A DNA stretch of 64,000 bases, taken from positions 7,030,892-7,094,891 of the forward strand of contig NC_061480.1 in the NCBI RefSeq assembly GCF_022581195.2, given 5' to 3'. Within the stretch, counting starts at the first letter, position 1; every line of letters starts with the position of its first letter. The translations under genes and the position numbers were made by a program. This document shows positions 10,985-22,436 of the stretch, one piece after another. The DNA comes from Helicoverpa zea. Its lineage: Eukaryota > Arthropoda > Insecta > Lepidoptera > Noctuidae. The notes beneath the pieces are model-generated. The model searched no databases. It had not been told where the DNA came from and saw nothing but the letters and a program-made list of their open reading frames with translations.

Positions 10985-11990
10985 TCTCTTCGATGTGGGC
11001 GTTGACGAATGAACATGATGGTATGTTAATGGATGAAGTTGATGATAAATTCATAAATGAAGTTGATGGCACGTTATTAGATGAAGTCAGCGGCGTGACG
11101 ATGAGCGAAGTCGAGGGTATGTTAATAGATGAAGTTGAAGGCGTGTTGATGGAGGCAGGAAATGCGTTTTCTGTGATAATGTTTGCATTCTTTAAAAAAT
11201 AATGGCTCTTCCGAGTTACACAATCTAAGTGGTTCAGTAGACTCATTTGTCTTGAAATTAATAGGTTCGTTAGGCAAATCAAATATTTCTAAATTAGTTT
11301 GTTCAGAAATCTCAAGTAAGCTTGGAGAAATAGGACTGCGAGTAACTTCATCTTGACGAAGAGCTTGGCAGAAAATCTTCGTCTGAAAATACGTGCCTGT
11401 CAAAGGGATAAATTCCACACTTTGCAAAGGAATTTACAATATTTCTTGGCGTCATTGCTTTCTGAAATGCAGTTCCTACTATTTCACCTAAGTCATAAAT
11501 AAGTGACTGGCCCTGCCAGGATTTCTCATCAGCCACGAATCAATAGCAGCATTATAAAATGTCTTAAAAGGACCGTATATGCCGACATCAAGAGGCTGTA
11601 GTTTTGTTGTTGTTGATGTATGGGGATGTAAGGTTAATACATTCACCCCTGCATTTTTTGCTAAGTCTAAAGCTTCCAGACACAAATGTGACTCGTGGTT
11701 ATCCATAACTAAAATAGAAGGATTTTCCTTTGATGCATTTGTGTGTTTGATAAAATGCTTTATGACTTCTGGGAAAAACGAGGAATTCATCCATCCTGTC
11801 GGTAAGTGGTGATAAGCGAGCGATAGGTATCGTCCTCGCTGTCTCTGACCACCATTCTCAAACAAAGCCATTTCTACTCTTATAGTAGTGGTGTCGATGC
11901 CATTAGATGTCGATTCAAGAGCAGAAGAAGTAGCTGGACTTATTTCCTTATTCAGTTCTTCTTCATTTGTTAAAGAAGATACTTGTAAGT
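10985..11990 (-). pseudogene. pogo-like (DDE_1) transposase relic, C-terminal half
   Basis: The minus strand reads LPTGWMNSSFFPEVIKHFIK, LVMDNHESHLCLEALDLA, LHPHTS, LQPLDVGIYGPFK, then SLIYDLGEIVGTAF and CGIYPFDRHVFSDEDFLP. This is the second catalytic Asp (MDNHESH) and the following region of pogo/Tigger transposases. A frameshift lies at about 11530 and another at about 11400. The tail (11250-11000) is a Ser/Thr-rich imperfect repeat of NIPSTS. The N-terminal DNA-binding part and the first catalytic Asp are not in frame upstream, where unrelated Ser-rich sequence is fused. Confidence 0.75.
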
Positions 11991-12582
11991 CATCATCATC
12001 ATGTCTCCTGAAATCAGGCGTACAATCAAGAGGTACACTTTGTTTTGTGCGTTGAATGAGGTTTACATCATTCGTATCAATAGCGTTCTCTTTATTATTT
12101 ATACAACTACTATTTGAACTGCTGATGGAACTCGAACTGCTGCTAGAACTCGAACTACTGGATGAAGATGACAGGGAGCGAGTTCGTGGCATTGATGACG
12201 ATGATGGAGTAGGCAGCATAGGCAAAGGAGAGAAAATTATTTTTCTGTTACGTGTAAGTTTTAAGTAGTGTGGATCTGCATCGGAATCATCAAACTCGCT
12301 TTCATCTTTGCTTTGGGACGTTGCATCAGCAGATGAGACAACATGCTGACGTTTCCGAAATCTTCGTAGTCTGTCAGGAGTATGTTGTTCAGGTTGCATT
12401 GTAGACTGCAAATCAACATTTAGCGAAGATTTTAAAAGGTTTGGTGATAAATTTATTACCATACCCGGGGATAAACTTCTTACAGCCACTTCCGATGCTG
12501 CTGGCGAAATTTCTCCAATGCTGGCTGGATCCTCTTTTCCAGAGTTCAGCATCTCCAACATTAGTTTGAAGCATAATCGCAA
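11990..12582 (-). pseudogene. Ser-rich open frame fused to the pogo relic
   Basis: This part of a long frame (12582-11488) encodes acidic sequence (DESEFDDSDADPHYLKLTRN) and a run of about 16 serines. It runs straight into pogo catalytic sequence without a stop. The composition suggests a disordered tail, perhaps from another copy of a pogo-like gene. The region from 12560 upward overlaps the Transib relic. No function is assigned. Confidence 0.35.
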
Positions 12583-14010
12583 AATGATTTAGTAGGCCTT
12601 TGTCAATTTTGGTTATTTCGGCAGATTTCTCATAATCTGTAAAAAACCTTCTGGCTGTGTTTCCGTCGTTTGTGGTTCCGAAGCCTTGCTTCACAAAATC
12701 CACAAGTATTCCCATTTGCTGTTTGAATTCTTCTTGTGTCAAATGTTTTTTCGCAGCTTTTAGTTGCTCGTTAGCACCTCGTGCAGTCCTCAACTCAAAG
12801 TCCATGTTGTAAGATATGTGTAGAATACACTCCATGCAACGAATCCACATATGAAGAGTAGAAAGTCCATATTTATAAACATCTTCTCGAACAAGTCTTG
12901 AAAATATTTCTGACAGCTTGTTCATCTCGGTCGGCTTAGCAAGGCAAATATTGCAGGCACTTTTCCGTCGATCATTGTCATATGAGGCTCGTGACTAATC
13001 TCTAGCCCTGCCCATTTTGTAGAATCGATGTTTTTTATTTCTTCCTTCAATGCAGCTTCTTCTTGCTTGATGTATTCTGCTGTCTCTTTACAAAACTTGT
13101 GTGTAAAACTTGAATTTAAGAGGGACAAGACATGAAAACCGATGAATCACTGAAGTCTACATCTTCACTCCTTTGCATGTAAGTTTGTTTGTAACCTTTG
13201 CAGCTTTGTGAAGAAGCTCCATCGAAACATCATTTGCTGATTAACTTCAATCCTTCAGTTGACGAATCAATCTGGATACCGGTAATTTGAAGAATCTTCT
13301 GGACTATCAGATCCAATAGGGCTTGAAGCTTCACTCTGGCTCCTCTCTCACTATTTTCTAAATCATGTTGATAGCATCTCTTTTTAGCTTGAAGGAGTTC
13401 GTGTTACGATGGTAACACTGGAACTTCACAATCTAACAGCACTTTCCTTAAACACAAGTTTTTCCATTTTGACAGTTCAATGATGTATAAAGACCAAGAG
13501 CATGATCTTCGTCAAAAGTTCTTTTCCTATTTTTCTTAAACAATGTGGCTTGAAAAATAGCAACACTATCAGGGTTCTTCGTTATATGGTCAATAACACA
13601 AGCTAAGTCATTCTTCTGGTCTATTGTAAGTCTTTCGACTAATGCAAAAGTAAGTTCTTCCGGCGAATAGTCAAAGTTTGTTGCTGAGGCCAACAAAAGG
13701 CTTCCTTATCTGAACTACGGCAGATGTGCCCACAGTAGTACTAGATGTCGACGAAATCGTAGCTGCAGTAGTATCGATGTCAACTGAAGTGTTGTCTGAC
13801 GAAATGGTTTCGATAACTTTGTCTTGGGCTTGAAAAATCTTGGATAAATTAACAGTAGTGCAATTTGGCCAACTAATATTTGATTGTAACCACGCAGCAT
13901 GTCTATTTATGAAAGTCTTCTGATTTCTAGAAGCGCTTGCCCATCTGCGATTGATATTGCTGATGTAGTTCTTCAAAAAAGTCTTGATTATTTCTAATCT
14001 TCTGAACATG
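12560..14010 (-). pseudogene. Transib transposase relic (RAG1-like)
   Basis: The order of blocks matches the better preserved Transib at 58482-60639. They are RRWASASRNQKTFINRHAAW (N-terminal), RKPFVGLSNKL, VKLQALLDLIVQ, CFDGASSQSCKGYKQTY (first catalytic Asp), MTMIDGKVPA (second Asp), YKYGLSTLHMWIRCMECIL and VKQGFGTTNDGNTARRFF. The frame changes several times and there is a stop before CFDGAS. The C-terminal part with the catalytic Glu is cut off at about 12570, where pogo-associated sequence begins. The two copies are clearly different families, not recent duplicates. Confidence 0.85.
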
Positions 14011-14104
14011 TTTCAACTGGGATATGTAGAATAATAGCTTCATAGAGTCGTTCCCCATTTTTCAAGTCTCCTTCAACACGACCATGACGAAACTCACTAA
14101 AATT

Positions 14105-14540
14105 TCATGCACAGATATTTATAACAAACACACGCGCGCAAGTAGTGACTGACAAAATTAGTACCTCATCTTGTGTAGTTATTTCTGGAAGTATATGCCC
14201 AGTGAGCGGTAAGGTCAAGCTTAGGGCTTTTCCAATAGCTGCAATGTAGCTAGCCATTTGGTTTTGTTTGGGCTCGCCGTAGGTGTCCCTTTTAACATTT
14301 ATATCGGAGATGGCAGATTTAATTTCCGGGTTCAACATTGGGACCTTCTTCTGCTCGCAATTTTCTGGTGGCAAATATATCTGCAACATGTCATTTTAAA
14401 GCGTATGGCGCCACCTAGTTGCCAAGTCGTTATGGAGGTTGTACCCATATACTTCGTTGTTTGACGGGTCTGAGCCGAGTTGGTTTAAGACTTCTACATC
14501 CATTGCTATTTTGGTTGTCATCTCTTCAGTAGAACCTTCG
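14105..14540 (-). pseudogene. DIRS-like gag fragment, copy 1
   Basis: Encodes LYLHNDLATRW-type sequence, then MLQIYLPPENCEQKK, MLNPEIKSAISDINVKRD and SYIAAIGKALSLTLPLTGH. The LNPE(I/V)xxA...RD block and the AIG(K/Q) block are typical of the gag of DIRS-like, tyrosine-recombinase retrotransposons. A nearly identical but longer copy lies at 25240-25860. The frame here ends in unrelated AT-rich sequence, so only the N-terminal half remains. The family assignment is from memory of the motif pattern. Confidence 0.5.
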
Positions 14541-14825
14541 GTGCTTGAACAACAATGATCCCCTTACTGCATGGATTATGAAAGAGATGAAATAAAAATA
14601 TTTTTTAGCAAACATGTGTCTATTTTGAGATCAAATTAACAAAAAAAAATTTTTACTTATAATTCAAAAGTTATTAATTAACGCCAAATTTGGCTTCGTA
14701 TGCATTTAGGACCAAAGAAACTATGAAAATTTTTATTCTTGGTGAAATTCTTTGAAACAATTACGTTTATCATTATAACACAGATAAATATTACATTTTT
14801 CACTTAGTGTGAAAGAACGAAATTT

Positions 14826-15421
14826 AGATCAATTTTGACATATTTGACGGGCGTTCTTCATCCAAATTGGAAAATGGCCAATCCCATCGGTTCCCACGGA
14901 CTTCAAAGGTAAGTCTTGATGTCGAGCAGGCTTTTTTCGTGCCTTTTTTGCGGGAACCGGAGATTCAGGAAAATAGGAGGGGGTACCACCCCGGCTGGAT
15001 GTCGGAGTTCCAAGAATGCTCGATGGACGACCACGTTTCTTTTTCATAACAGTTTTTCCAGCCTTTCGCATATGTTCGGTAACGGCCAATTTGAAATCAT
15101 ATAGTGGCATATAAGAGTCAGAATTAATTCGGCGCCATAACAACCAAGCATTGACAAGTTGTCATGTCCACCATGTGAGAAAAAATCCTCTTGTACCATT
15201 GACGAGACCGCAAATGGATTCTATAATAACCCAGCATAGAATCAAGTAGGTCTATACCTCCCATATGCTGGTTATAAACATCCACAGCTTGAGGTGAAGG
15301 TATGAAAACATATTTTTTATCTTGGCGAACATAACGCCGCTTTGTTGTTGTGGGTTCACTTCCAACATAGGCCGAAAGAAGATTCACATTCTTGTTATCG
15401 AACCAGGAAACTATATGGTAC
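14826..15421 (-). pseudogene. piggyBac transposase relic, C-terminal part
   Basis: Minus-strand frames encode YVFIPSPQAVDVYNQHMGGI, DLLDSMLGYYRIHLRSRQW and YKRIFSHMVDM, the end of the piggyBac RNase H-like domain, including the last catalytic Asp of the GGIDLLD motif. A one-base shift at about 15140 moves the frame to LWRRINSD, LYDFKLAVTEHMRKAGK and the basic tail (KKKRGRPSS), ending IGHFPIWMKNARQICQN where the Cys-rich domain should start. The upstream side is cut at 15421 by the 237-bp repeat. Confidence 0.85.
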
Positions 15422-15658
15422 TGTTAGCTGCCAGTAGTTACAAAGAGGGCAGCAGAGACGAGCGACCATAGACATCTCGCCATTCAGCCGTTCATCTATG
15501 CTTGGGGGATTCTTTTTTCGAACGTCATTGTGACAAGACATGTTATCGTTTGACAGAATAAGATTTTGCCGCGTTCTTGACTAATCTTAGTTGATTTTCA
15601 TGTTTAAACTATTTCTTGTAATTTCCTCGTTAAACAAACCTGCTTCTGGTTTTTAAGA
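15422..15658 (+). repeat. 237-bp dispersed repeat, copy 1 (possible solo LTR)
   Basis: Starts TGTTAGCTGCCAGTAGTTAC and ends GGTTTTTAAGA. The same 237 bases occur at 24613-24849 with one difference noticed (GGGGG versus GGAGG). It interrupts a piggyBac transposase relic, so it was inserted there. The second copy follows a purine-rich tract after a coding-like stretch, as a 3' LTR would. The far end does not show the usual CA and no target duplication was found, so solo LTR is only the best guess. Confidence 0.7.
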
Positions 15659-16267
15659 TCAGAAGTGGGATAGTCTCACTCCCACTATAAAGTTTTTGAT
15701 TTCAGTTTAGATTCATTGGCACTTTTACTAAGTACGACGCGGTGTAAGGATATCCGCCATTACCGAAGTTTTTGCCGTTCTATTTTAATTTTGTAATGGA
15801 TTGCAGTGCGTTGCAATCTACGCAACGGTATATTCAAGATGCTATGCAGGCAGCGTAAGTAATACCAATAAATATGTCTTGTTGTGGAACAAGGACATTC
15901 AATTCTGGTCTATTCCATTCTGAAGAGTTCAGCGGCATCAAGTGCCCAAATAACTTTAAGAATACATCCTATTATCCTTCAGGATAGCATTAATGTGGAT
16001 TGCATTATTGGAAAAATCGAAAAAGGAATATTGGTTTTTATTATTCTTATGGAAACGACAGGTCTGGTAACTATGATCATTGGTTAACAAAATTTATTGT
16101 CATAGTAACATGTTAAGGTAATATCAAAATGTTTGTGTTATAACCGAATTAACGATTGCTTTGGTTTTCATATGTATATGACGGTGTAATGAGTCGAGAA
16201 TTGCTCGAGCTTAGTACGCTGATGCTGTTCTTGTGTGTTTCGGGTGGAATGAGTTTCTGCCTATGTA
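15659..16267. other. No gene supported; short inverted repeat near 15666
   Basis: AT-rich sequence. AGTGGGA and TCCCACT form a short stem at about 15665-15687. A short plus-strand frame around 15796-15855 ends at a GTAAGT that would serve as a splice donor, but nothing recognisable follows. Confidence 0.35.
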
Positions 16268-16723
16268 CAGTCACGAGCAATAATATATATACATTGTCAC
16301 ATTTTCTAAAATATCTCAAATTCCACCATTCAAAAAGTATGTGTTCTATATTTTTTTCTAAATGTAATACTGTATCAAAACTGGGTATACATTGGTTTCA
16401 TAGTAATATAAACGATACAAAATCACTAAAAAGTTTACACTTAAAATGTAATTTTGAATTATCCATGACAATTTCTATAACATATACACATGAAATGCCA
16501 GTTGCATACATATTATAGGAATTGTTATGGATACATTAAAATGATATTGAAAGTGTATACCTACTTTTTTCTGTAATAATTACAGTTTTATAAATAAATA
16601 AGGGTTGGTTACTACAATAAAACAAAGGTATACAAAATCAGTCTTGTAATTCGTTACCAAACGGAATGATTATTATTAATTAAGCCAATCAAATATAATC
16701 GGTGAAAATGGGCCTTAAATTAA

Positions 16724-18092
16724 CTAAAATCTTGTGTAGCCCCCTTCAGCGTTTATAACATCTTGCAGCCTTTCCTGCATTGACGAAACCATATTGCAAC
16801 ATACATTATTGCCTCTAAAACTATCCCATATCTCATGGACGTGTCTGACCAAAGCTTCTCTGGTTCTCGCTTGGTTGCTGTCCCACTCTTGGACCATCAG
16901 CCCCCACAAATTCTCTATAGGGTTGAGGTCAGGGCTTTTAGGTGGCCACGGCAACGAATTCACGAAATTCCGGTTGCGACTGAACCAGGCTTGAGTGAAT
17001 CGGGAATTATGGACACCTGAATTATCCTGCACAAAATCAATAGGCATCAGTTCAGGAAAGTAAACGTTCAGGCTAGGAAGTAAAACTTCGTCTAAAATAC
17101 TGGTATAGTGCTCGCTATTCATTCGTCCACTAATCTCTGCCAATTCACCAGGTCCACTGGCTGACATCCAGCCCCAAACGCCGAAGCTTATCCGGCCACT
17201 TCTTCTAGATGGCAATATGTTCCTTTCTAAATAACGAGTGTTATTAGGCCGCCATAAAGATAAACGTCCATCAGCAGATGAAACAAACACTTTTTCATCA
17301 GAAAAAATGGCTCTGCTGAAGTCGTAGTTTAGGTATTCTCGAGCAAATTGTAGTCTCTGTTCCTTGTGTCGTGCAGATAATAGTGGTTTTCGCGCCGGAA
17401 CTCTGTGACGTAGGCCAGCTGTGCGTAGGCGACGTCGAATTGTCGAAGTTGATACGCAATGCGAAGATGAAATGTCCTGAATTCTCACAAATCCGTTACT
17501 GACCACACTGTTGACGATCTGCCTGTCCTGCGCCGCGGAAGTTTTTCGTGGACGACCACTACTTTTAAAACTAACAACGTCGCCGTTATCTTCCCACCGC
17601 TTGATTCACAAATACACGGTTTTTCGCTGAAAAAAAAAGGCATCTAAGTAAATTGTTCTAATGGCTGCGCAACGCGTGGCACCCTATACATAGATGAATA
17701 CATAGTTTAAATTTTAAGAGATATTATCACTAGCTTTCGCCAGCGGTATCACTTGCGTCTCGTGGGAACTACTTCCCGTACCGGGATAAAAAGCACCCTA
17801 TAGATATCTTCGATGAATAAGCTAACAAACACATTTTTCAAATTTTTGCAGTAGTTCCTTAAATTAGCGCGTTAACGCAAACAAACAAACGCTTCAAATT
17901 TATAATGTTAAAATATCGATTTAAACTTTTGTTAATTAAAAATCGTTTAAAACACAACAACAATAAATGCAAACTCACCGTAATTCCCAATTCATTTGCA
18001 ATGTCTGTTACCGAAAGTCCCTGTTCTTTAAGAACAATAATTTTGTGTTTGTCATATGTAGAAATACGATAAGGCACGTTGTTACTGTTCAT
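16724..18092 (-). pseudogene. Tc1-like transposase, DD36E, one intron, one stop
   Basis: Exon 1 (18092-17979, 38 codons) encodes MNSNNVPYRISTYDKHKIIV and the first HTH, ending ELGIT at a GTGAGT donor. A 352-bp intron ends in a pyrimidine tract and CAG. Exon 2 (17626-16724, 301 codons) starts RKTVYL, which continues the HTH exactly. It then has a second HTH (SSSHCVSTSTIRRRLRTAGL) and the catalytic residues in FSDEKVF, FVQDNSGVH and NPIENLWG. I count 36 residues between the second Asp and the Glu, not the usual 34. A single TGA at 17606-17608 falls where the family has Trp (VYL*IKRW). Otherwise the gene is full length at about 338 residues. Confidence 0.85.
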
Positions 18093-18812
18093 TTTAAATT
18101 TATATATTACAATTAATATATCTAGCTGTACAGCCTCTTTCACACGGGGGCAGAACAGTGAGGCAGAACAGTGGACATACACTAATTATGCAATACATAC
18201 TATTGAGAGAAATTTGACAAGTCAAGTGACATATGAAAATATTTGAAATATAAAAATAAATACTGTAACAGCCAGTACGATTAGATATTAGAACTCCTTC
18301 AACATCGAAGTCACTGGCAAACTGGTTTACTGTAAACATGTTATTGAAATTTCCTTGGGTTCATTATTTTGTAACTAAAACTTAATATTTTTTTTAGAAA
18401 TCTGTTGTTAACGTAAATTTGATAAAAATGTGTAGTTAATTTTGATACAATTTAACGTTTACATATTTTTTGGACACAGTTAGAGTGAGTTGCACCACAG
18501 GCGTAGTTAATGCTATAGTTAAGATTAATTTTAGCAGTAACTATAACGATGACCACAGAACTTTACAAATGTTTGTTGCACCATGATTTTTTTGTTAACA
18601 GTTAACGCTAATGGGGTTGACAGTATAAAAAGATAAATTATCCCTAAAAACTGACGGGGAAAATTATTTGTTATGACAACACTGTGAGCCTTATGTCAAA
18701 TTTATTTTCACGAATCTCGTTTCGTGAGGTTAGGTTTGTGTTATTATAATTGTTGTGTTTTTGTTGTGTCCGTCTGTTTGCCGAATCAAGCACGGATATT
18801 GTAATAGTAATA

Positions 18813-20738
18813 ATGGATGACTTCAAGACAAAGTGAGTTTAATTTTATGTTAAATTTATTATACCTGATAAAAAGTGCGCCACTACATTAGTACATTATA
18901 ACTTTTAGCCTATGCAAGTTAAATCAAGCGTGTTTTACTTAGGTCCTATATAAAATAATATCTCAGTCCACACTTTTTATTCATACAACATTGTTTAGAA
19001 AATGTTTTATTTAATTGTTCATACAATAAATAAAAAAAAACTATGTGAAATAACATAATTAAACATCCATATGAAAAATTCATGGTATATTCCTTACTGC
19101 CTATTGTTATTTACCACATTGAATAAAGTATTTGTTATTTTTACAGGGAAAGAAGTGTCAATTTTACTAAGGAAGAGATTAGTCGATTGCAGATACTTGT
19201 AGACAAATATAAAAATGTACTTATGTGTAAAAAAACTGATGGGAGTAGTACAAAACAAAAAGACCATGCATGGCACTGCATCGCAAAGGAATTTAATGCT
19301 GTTGGTCAAGTACCTAGAAACATGAAGCAGCTAAAATATAAATTTGAAAATATGAAAAGATCTGCAAAGAAGGTAATTCTACCTACTTTCCGCTGCTTGG
19401 AAGTGAACTAATCTCACCTTCTAAAAACATGAATCAATTTATGTCTAATGTTATAACAAAGAAATTATATTTTGCAGGTAGCAAGTAGAGAACGTCAGGA
19501 AATGAGACGCACAGGTGGAGGAAATCCTCCCTCACTTCCTCCAGATTCAGAAGATGCTACTGATTGGTTAAGATCCATTATGTCTGGATCTATTGATGGA
19601 AATGAGGCTATATATGATGATGACATTATTTCCCCAAATTCCATTGTTACAGTGAGTAAATTATTGCAGATTATAAATAAGGTGTAAAGGAGATACTATA
19701 AAATATATTCTTTTTTTTTTCAGATTCCCATAATTCACAAAGATAAGGATTTTGATGAAATTCCTCCTATACAAAAAGTAATGAGGGTTTGAATTGTTAA
19801 AGATAATTTGATTATTTTTAGACCCTGTTATCTACATATCATCACAAATATTTAGTGATTGTGATAAAACTTATAAGTACTAAGCTTGTAGGTTTAAAAA
19901 TTTAAAAAATAAATAAATTGCACTATTTATTCAAAACTATTTGCCACCAATCTGCTGTTTAGATTTAGTAATAAATTGAAAAGATTAATAATAAAAGCAA
20001 TGTTTTTACAGAAAGTGAAACTAGACACAAATACTGATAGTGAAATTCAACATGACATGCCCAATATACTCAAGGTATTTATGTATTCCAAATTATTTAA
20101 TATGTATTTGGATTAGATGCATTAATTAATTATATTAACTTGTTTGCAGGATGTTGTAGTCAACACAATTATTACAGATCAAGACAAAAGTTTTGATAAT
20201 GTTGAAAATATTGTCCCAGATGAAGTTTTTGATGCTAGTGCCCCACATTCATCACTAAAGAGACCAGTAGCACCACAACTAAGTCGTAAGTATTTTTAAA
20301 TGACAATCTATAGCCAAACTTTGTACTTACATACATAGATAAATATATAACAAAAACACCAGAGTTCACCACAAGTGTTTTTCCTTGGTGGTGATCGAAC
20401 CCACACCATCTAGTACATCAGCAGGGTTACCACCGACTGCGCTAATAGGCCATTTAATTATTGAGTGTGTAGCCTAATATTTTATTTCAATTTTAGGTAT
20501 CATAAAGAAAAAACAAGGGAAGAGTGAAAATATCATAAAACAAGCACTAAGGGAAAAGAAACTGACAGTTTTAGATGGCCTTCATGAGTTGGAGATGGAA
20601 AAGATAAAGTTATCTATTAGTCACCAAAATGAATTACACAGCCAGTTACTGAGGCACAATGAAGAAAAACATAAGCTTGAAGTGGATAAACTTAAACTTG
20701 AAATAGATATTTTAAGGGAGAAAAAAATAAATTTTTAA
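18813..20738 (+). CDS. Harbinger Myb/SANT-like accessory protein, seven exons
   Basis: Exons 18813-18832, 19147-19372, 19478-19651, 19724-19777, 20012-20074, 20150-20285 and 20497-20738 all have GT/AG borders. They join in phase to 915 bases, 304 residues and a stop. The N-terminal part (about residues 8-85) is a Myb/SANT-like trihelix: FTKEEISRLQILVDKYKNVL, then DHAWHCIAKEFNAVGQV and MKQLKYKFENMK. The middle is acidic. The last 80 residues form a charged coiled coil (LHELEMEKIKLSISHQNELH). In this family the Myb-like protein helps the transposase enter the nucleus and bind the element ends. It is unusually rich in introns for a transposon gene. The start is the first ATG ahead of a good donor. 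Confidence 0.85.
20320..20452 (-). repeat. tRNA-derived SINE fragment in the last intron of the Myb-like gene
   Basis: On the minus strand, TAGCGCAGTCGG matches a pol III A box and GGTTCGATCACC a B box, about 35 bases apart, followed by an AT-rich tail with TATGTATG repeats. It lies wholly within the intron between 20285 and 20497, so it does not disturb the frame. Sequence outside the boxes differs from the SINE at 37967-38137, suggesting another family. Confidence 0.65.
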
Positions 20739-20907
20739 GATACATTTTTACTTTTTGTATAGGAGAAATTTCATCAAAATCCTTATCTTTCTGAATTATG
20801 GGAATCTGAAAATGCCATGCACTTTTTGTTTTCTACTGAGAAAAAAAATAAAAATGCATTTTTATTTTTGAAGTTTTTTTATTTATTCATTTAAAACATA
20901 GTCTATC

Positions 20908-22100
20908 TTAATGTAATCTATCAAAATAAGTATTTATTAGCATATTCCTATTATGCTCGTCATGCTGGCTAACATATGCAGAGGTCAGGTCATTGTCATC
21001 AGAATCTGATGATTCATTATCAGAGTCGTAACATGTTGGCATCGGGTCTCTCAATTTCTTGCAAATATTATATAGGACAGCCATTGCCACTATAGCACAT
21101 TGGGCTCTTGCTGTATTTGTTCTGAGTTTCCATGACACTGCAGGAAACCTTTTTTTCCAACAACCAAAACTGCGTTCTACAATATTTCTAGTACGAATAT
21201 GACTTTCATTGTACAGTTTTTCAGCTTCTGTAACAGGATTACGTAGAGGTGTTAGCAAATATGGTTTATTGGCATAACCTTTGTCTCCTAGTAACCAAAA
21301 ACCATCAAATTCTCCATCTTCTAGGCGTCCCTTAATGACACTGCTGTTGAAAATATGGCTGTCGTGACAGCTTCCAGGCCATCTAGCAACTATATTTGTA
21401 ATGTACATCTCAGCATTTGTGATTACTTGCACATTAAGAGAAAATACCTGTTTTCTATTTCTATATGTTTCTGCATCTGCACCACCTGGCGATTTGATTG
21501 GTATATGTGTGCAGTCTATAGTTCCTATTACTTTAGGAAATGCACATATTTCATAAAATTTTTTGGCCTCAGTTTCCATTTCCTCAATATTTTTAGGCAT
21601 TGCAATCCAGTCTGTTCTTAGTCCGGCTATAGCTCTGCTCACTCGATGAATTATTCGACAAACAGTAGATTTGTGAACACCTGCAGCATCCCCAATGCAG
21701 CGTTGAAAAGAACCACATGCGTAAAATTCCAATGCCATTATTATTTGCTGCTCTGGAGTAACTGCAAAGTTTCTGAAAAGAAAAACAATATTGTTTATGT
21801 AGTTATACCTTAGTCATACATAGGACGACTCAAATATTCCCACTATAGTTTTTAAAGCCTTTATTAAACAGGCACTTACTTCATGGTTCTGGTTTGGAGC
21901 AATGGTGCTAAATGAGAAGCCAGGGCTCGTGCTAAACCTTTGGAAATCCGAAATCTATCCAAGAACTCCTGCTCATTCCATTTTAGGAATCGATTAACAC
22001 GTGGTTGATACACTTTTTTCTTTCGAGAATTAGGTAAATCATTATAATTTTCGTCGTCAGAAGAACTAGATTCCCATAAAATATCACGTACTAAAGACAT
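20908..22100 (-). CDS. Harbinger transposase (HARBI1-like), two exons, intact
   Basis: Exon 1 (22100-21880) and exon 2 (21772-20908) join in phase across a GTAAGT donor and a TTTTCAG acceptor to give 361 residues. The N-terminal region has an acidic patch, then WNEQEFLDRFRISKGLARAL. An HTH follows (DAAGVHKSTVCRIIHRV). Catalytic residues lie in VIGTIDCTH, GDKGYANKPYLLTP and NIVERSFGCWKKRFP, with the conserved WPGSCHDSHIFN block between. The acidic C-terminus is typical of the family. No stop or shift is seen. It cuts and pastes the surrounding element at TWA targets, with the Myb-like partner. Confidence 0.92.
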
Positions 22101-22436
22101 TTTTAATTTTTTTATACTTAAATATGATAAAACAACAGAAAACAACGGACTAGGTTATTATTTTGACAAGATTTTGACATTTGTTAACTTAGCAATAACG
22201 ATAACCGGCCAAAATTGACTGGTTACGGTTATCGTTAAATATGACGTCATTTTAACCATTGTTAAAATGGTGCAATCCATTATTGACTTAACCAGAGATT
22301 TGACCGTTGGTTCGAGTTTTGTTATCGTTAAAGTAAGTTGGTGCAACTCACTCTTAGTATACTTATTTTTGCGATTTTATGTCACTACATGAATTTAAAT
22401 TTTAAGGGCGTTTCCATGTTATTGCTCGTGACTGTA

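Larger units (their letters stand above)
18483..22353. mobile_element. Complete PIF/Harbinger transposon, 3,871 bp
   Basis: Terminal inverted repeats GAGTGAGTTGCACCA at 18483 and 22353 are flanked by the 3-bp duplication TTA (18480-18482 and 22354-22356), standard for Harbinger. It holds a Myb-like gene on the plus strand and a transposase on the minus strand, in convergent order. Both are open once introns are removed. GTTGCACCA-like words recur inside both ends as subterminal repeats. It is inserted in the 5' region of a Tc1-like element, so it is younger than that element. Nothing visible rules out autonomy. Confidence 0.93.
16268..22434. mobile_element. Tc1-like transposon carrying a nested Harbinger
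   Basis: The ends read CAGTCACGAGCAATAA at 16268 and its inverted complement ending at 22434, each flanked by TA (16266-16267 and 22435-22436), the Tc1/mariner target. Inside lie the Tc1-like transposase (16724-18092) and, between its 5' region and the right end, a complete Harbinger at 18483-22353. Removing the Harbinger and one TTA leaves about 2.3 kb. Only about 17 bp of the terminal repeats match, so the pairing of the two ends is good but not beyond doubt. Confidence 0.7.

Noticed and set aside
16156..16518. 120-codon plus-strand frame crossing the left end of the Tc1-like element
   Set aside because: It spans a transposon border and has no motif or codon bias that would support coding.
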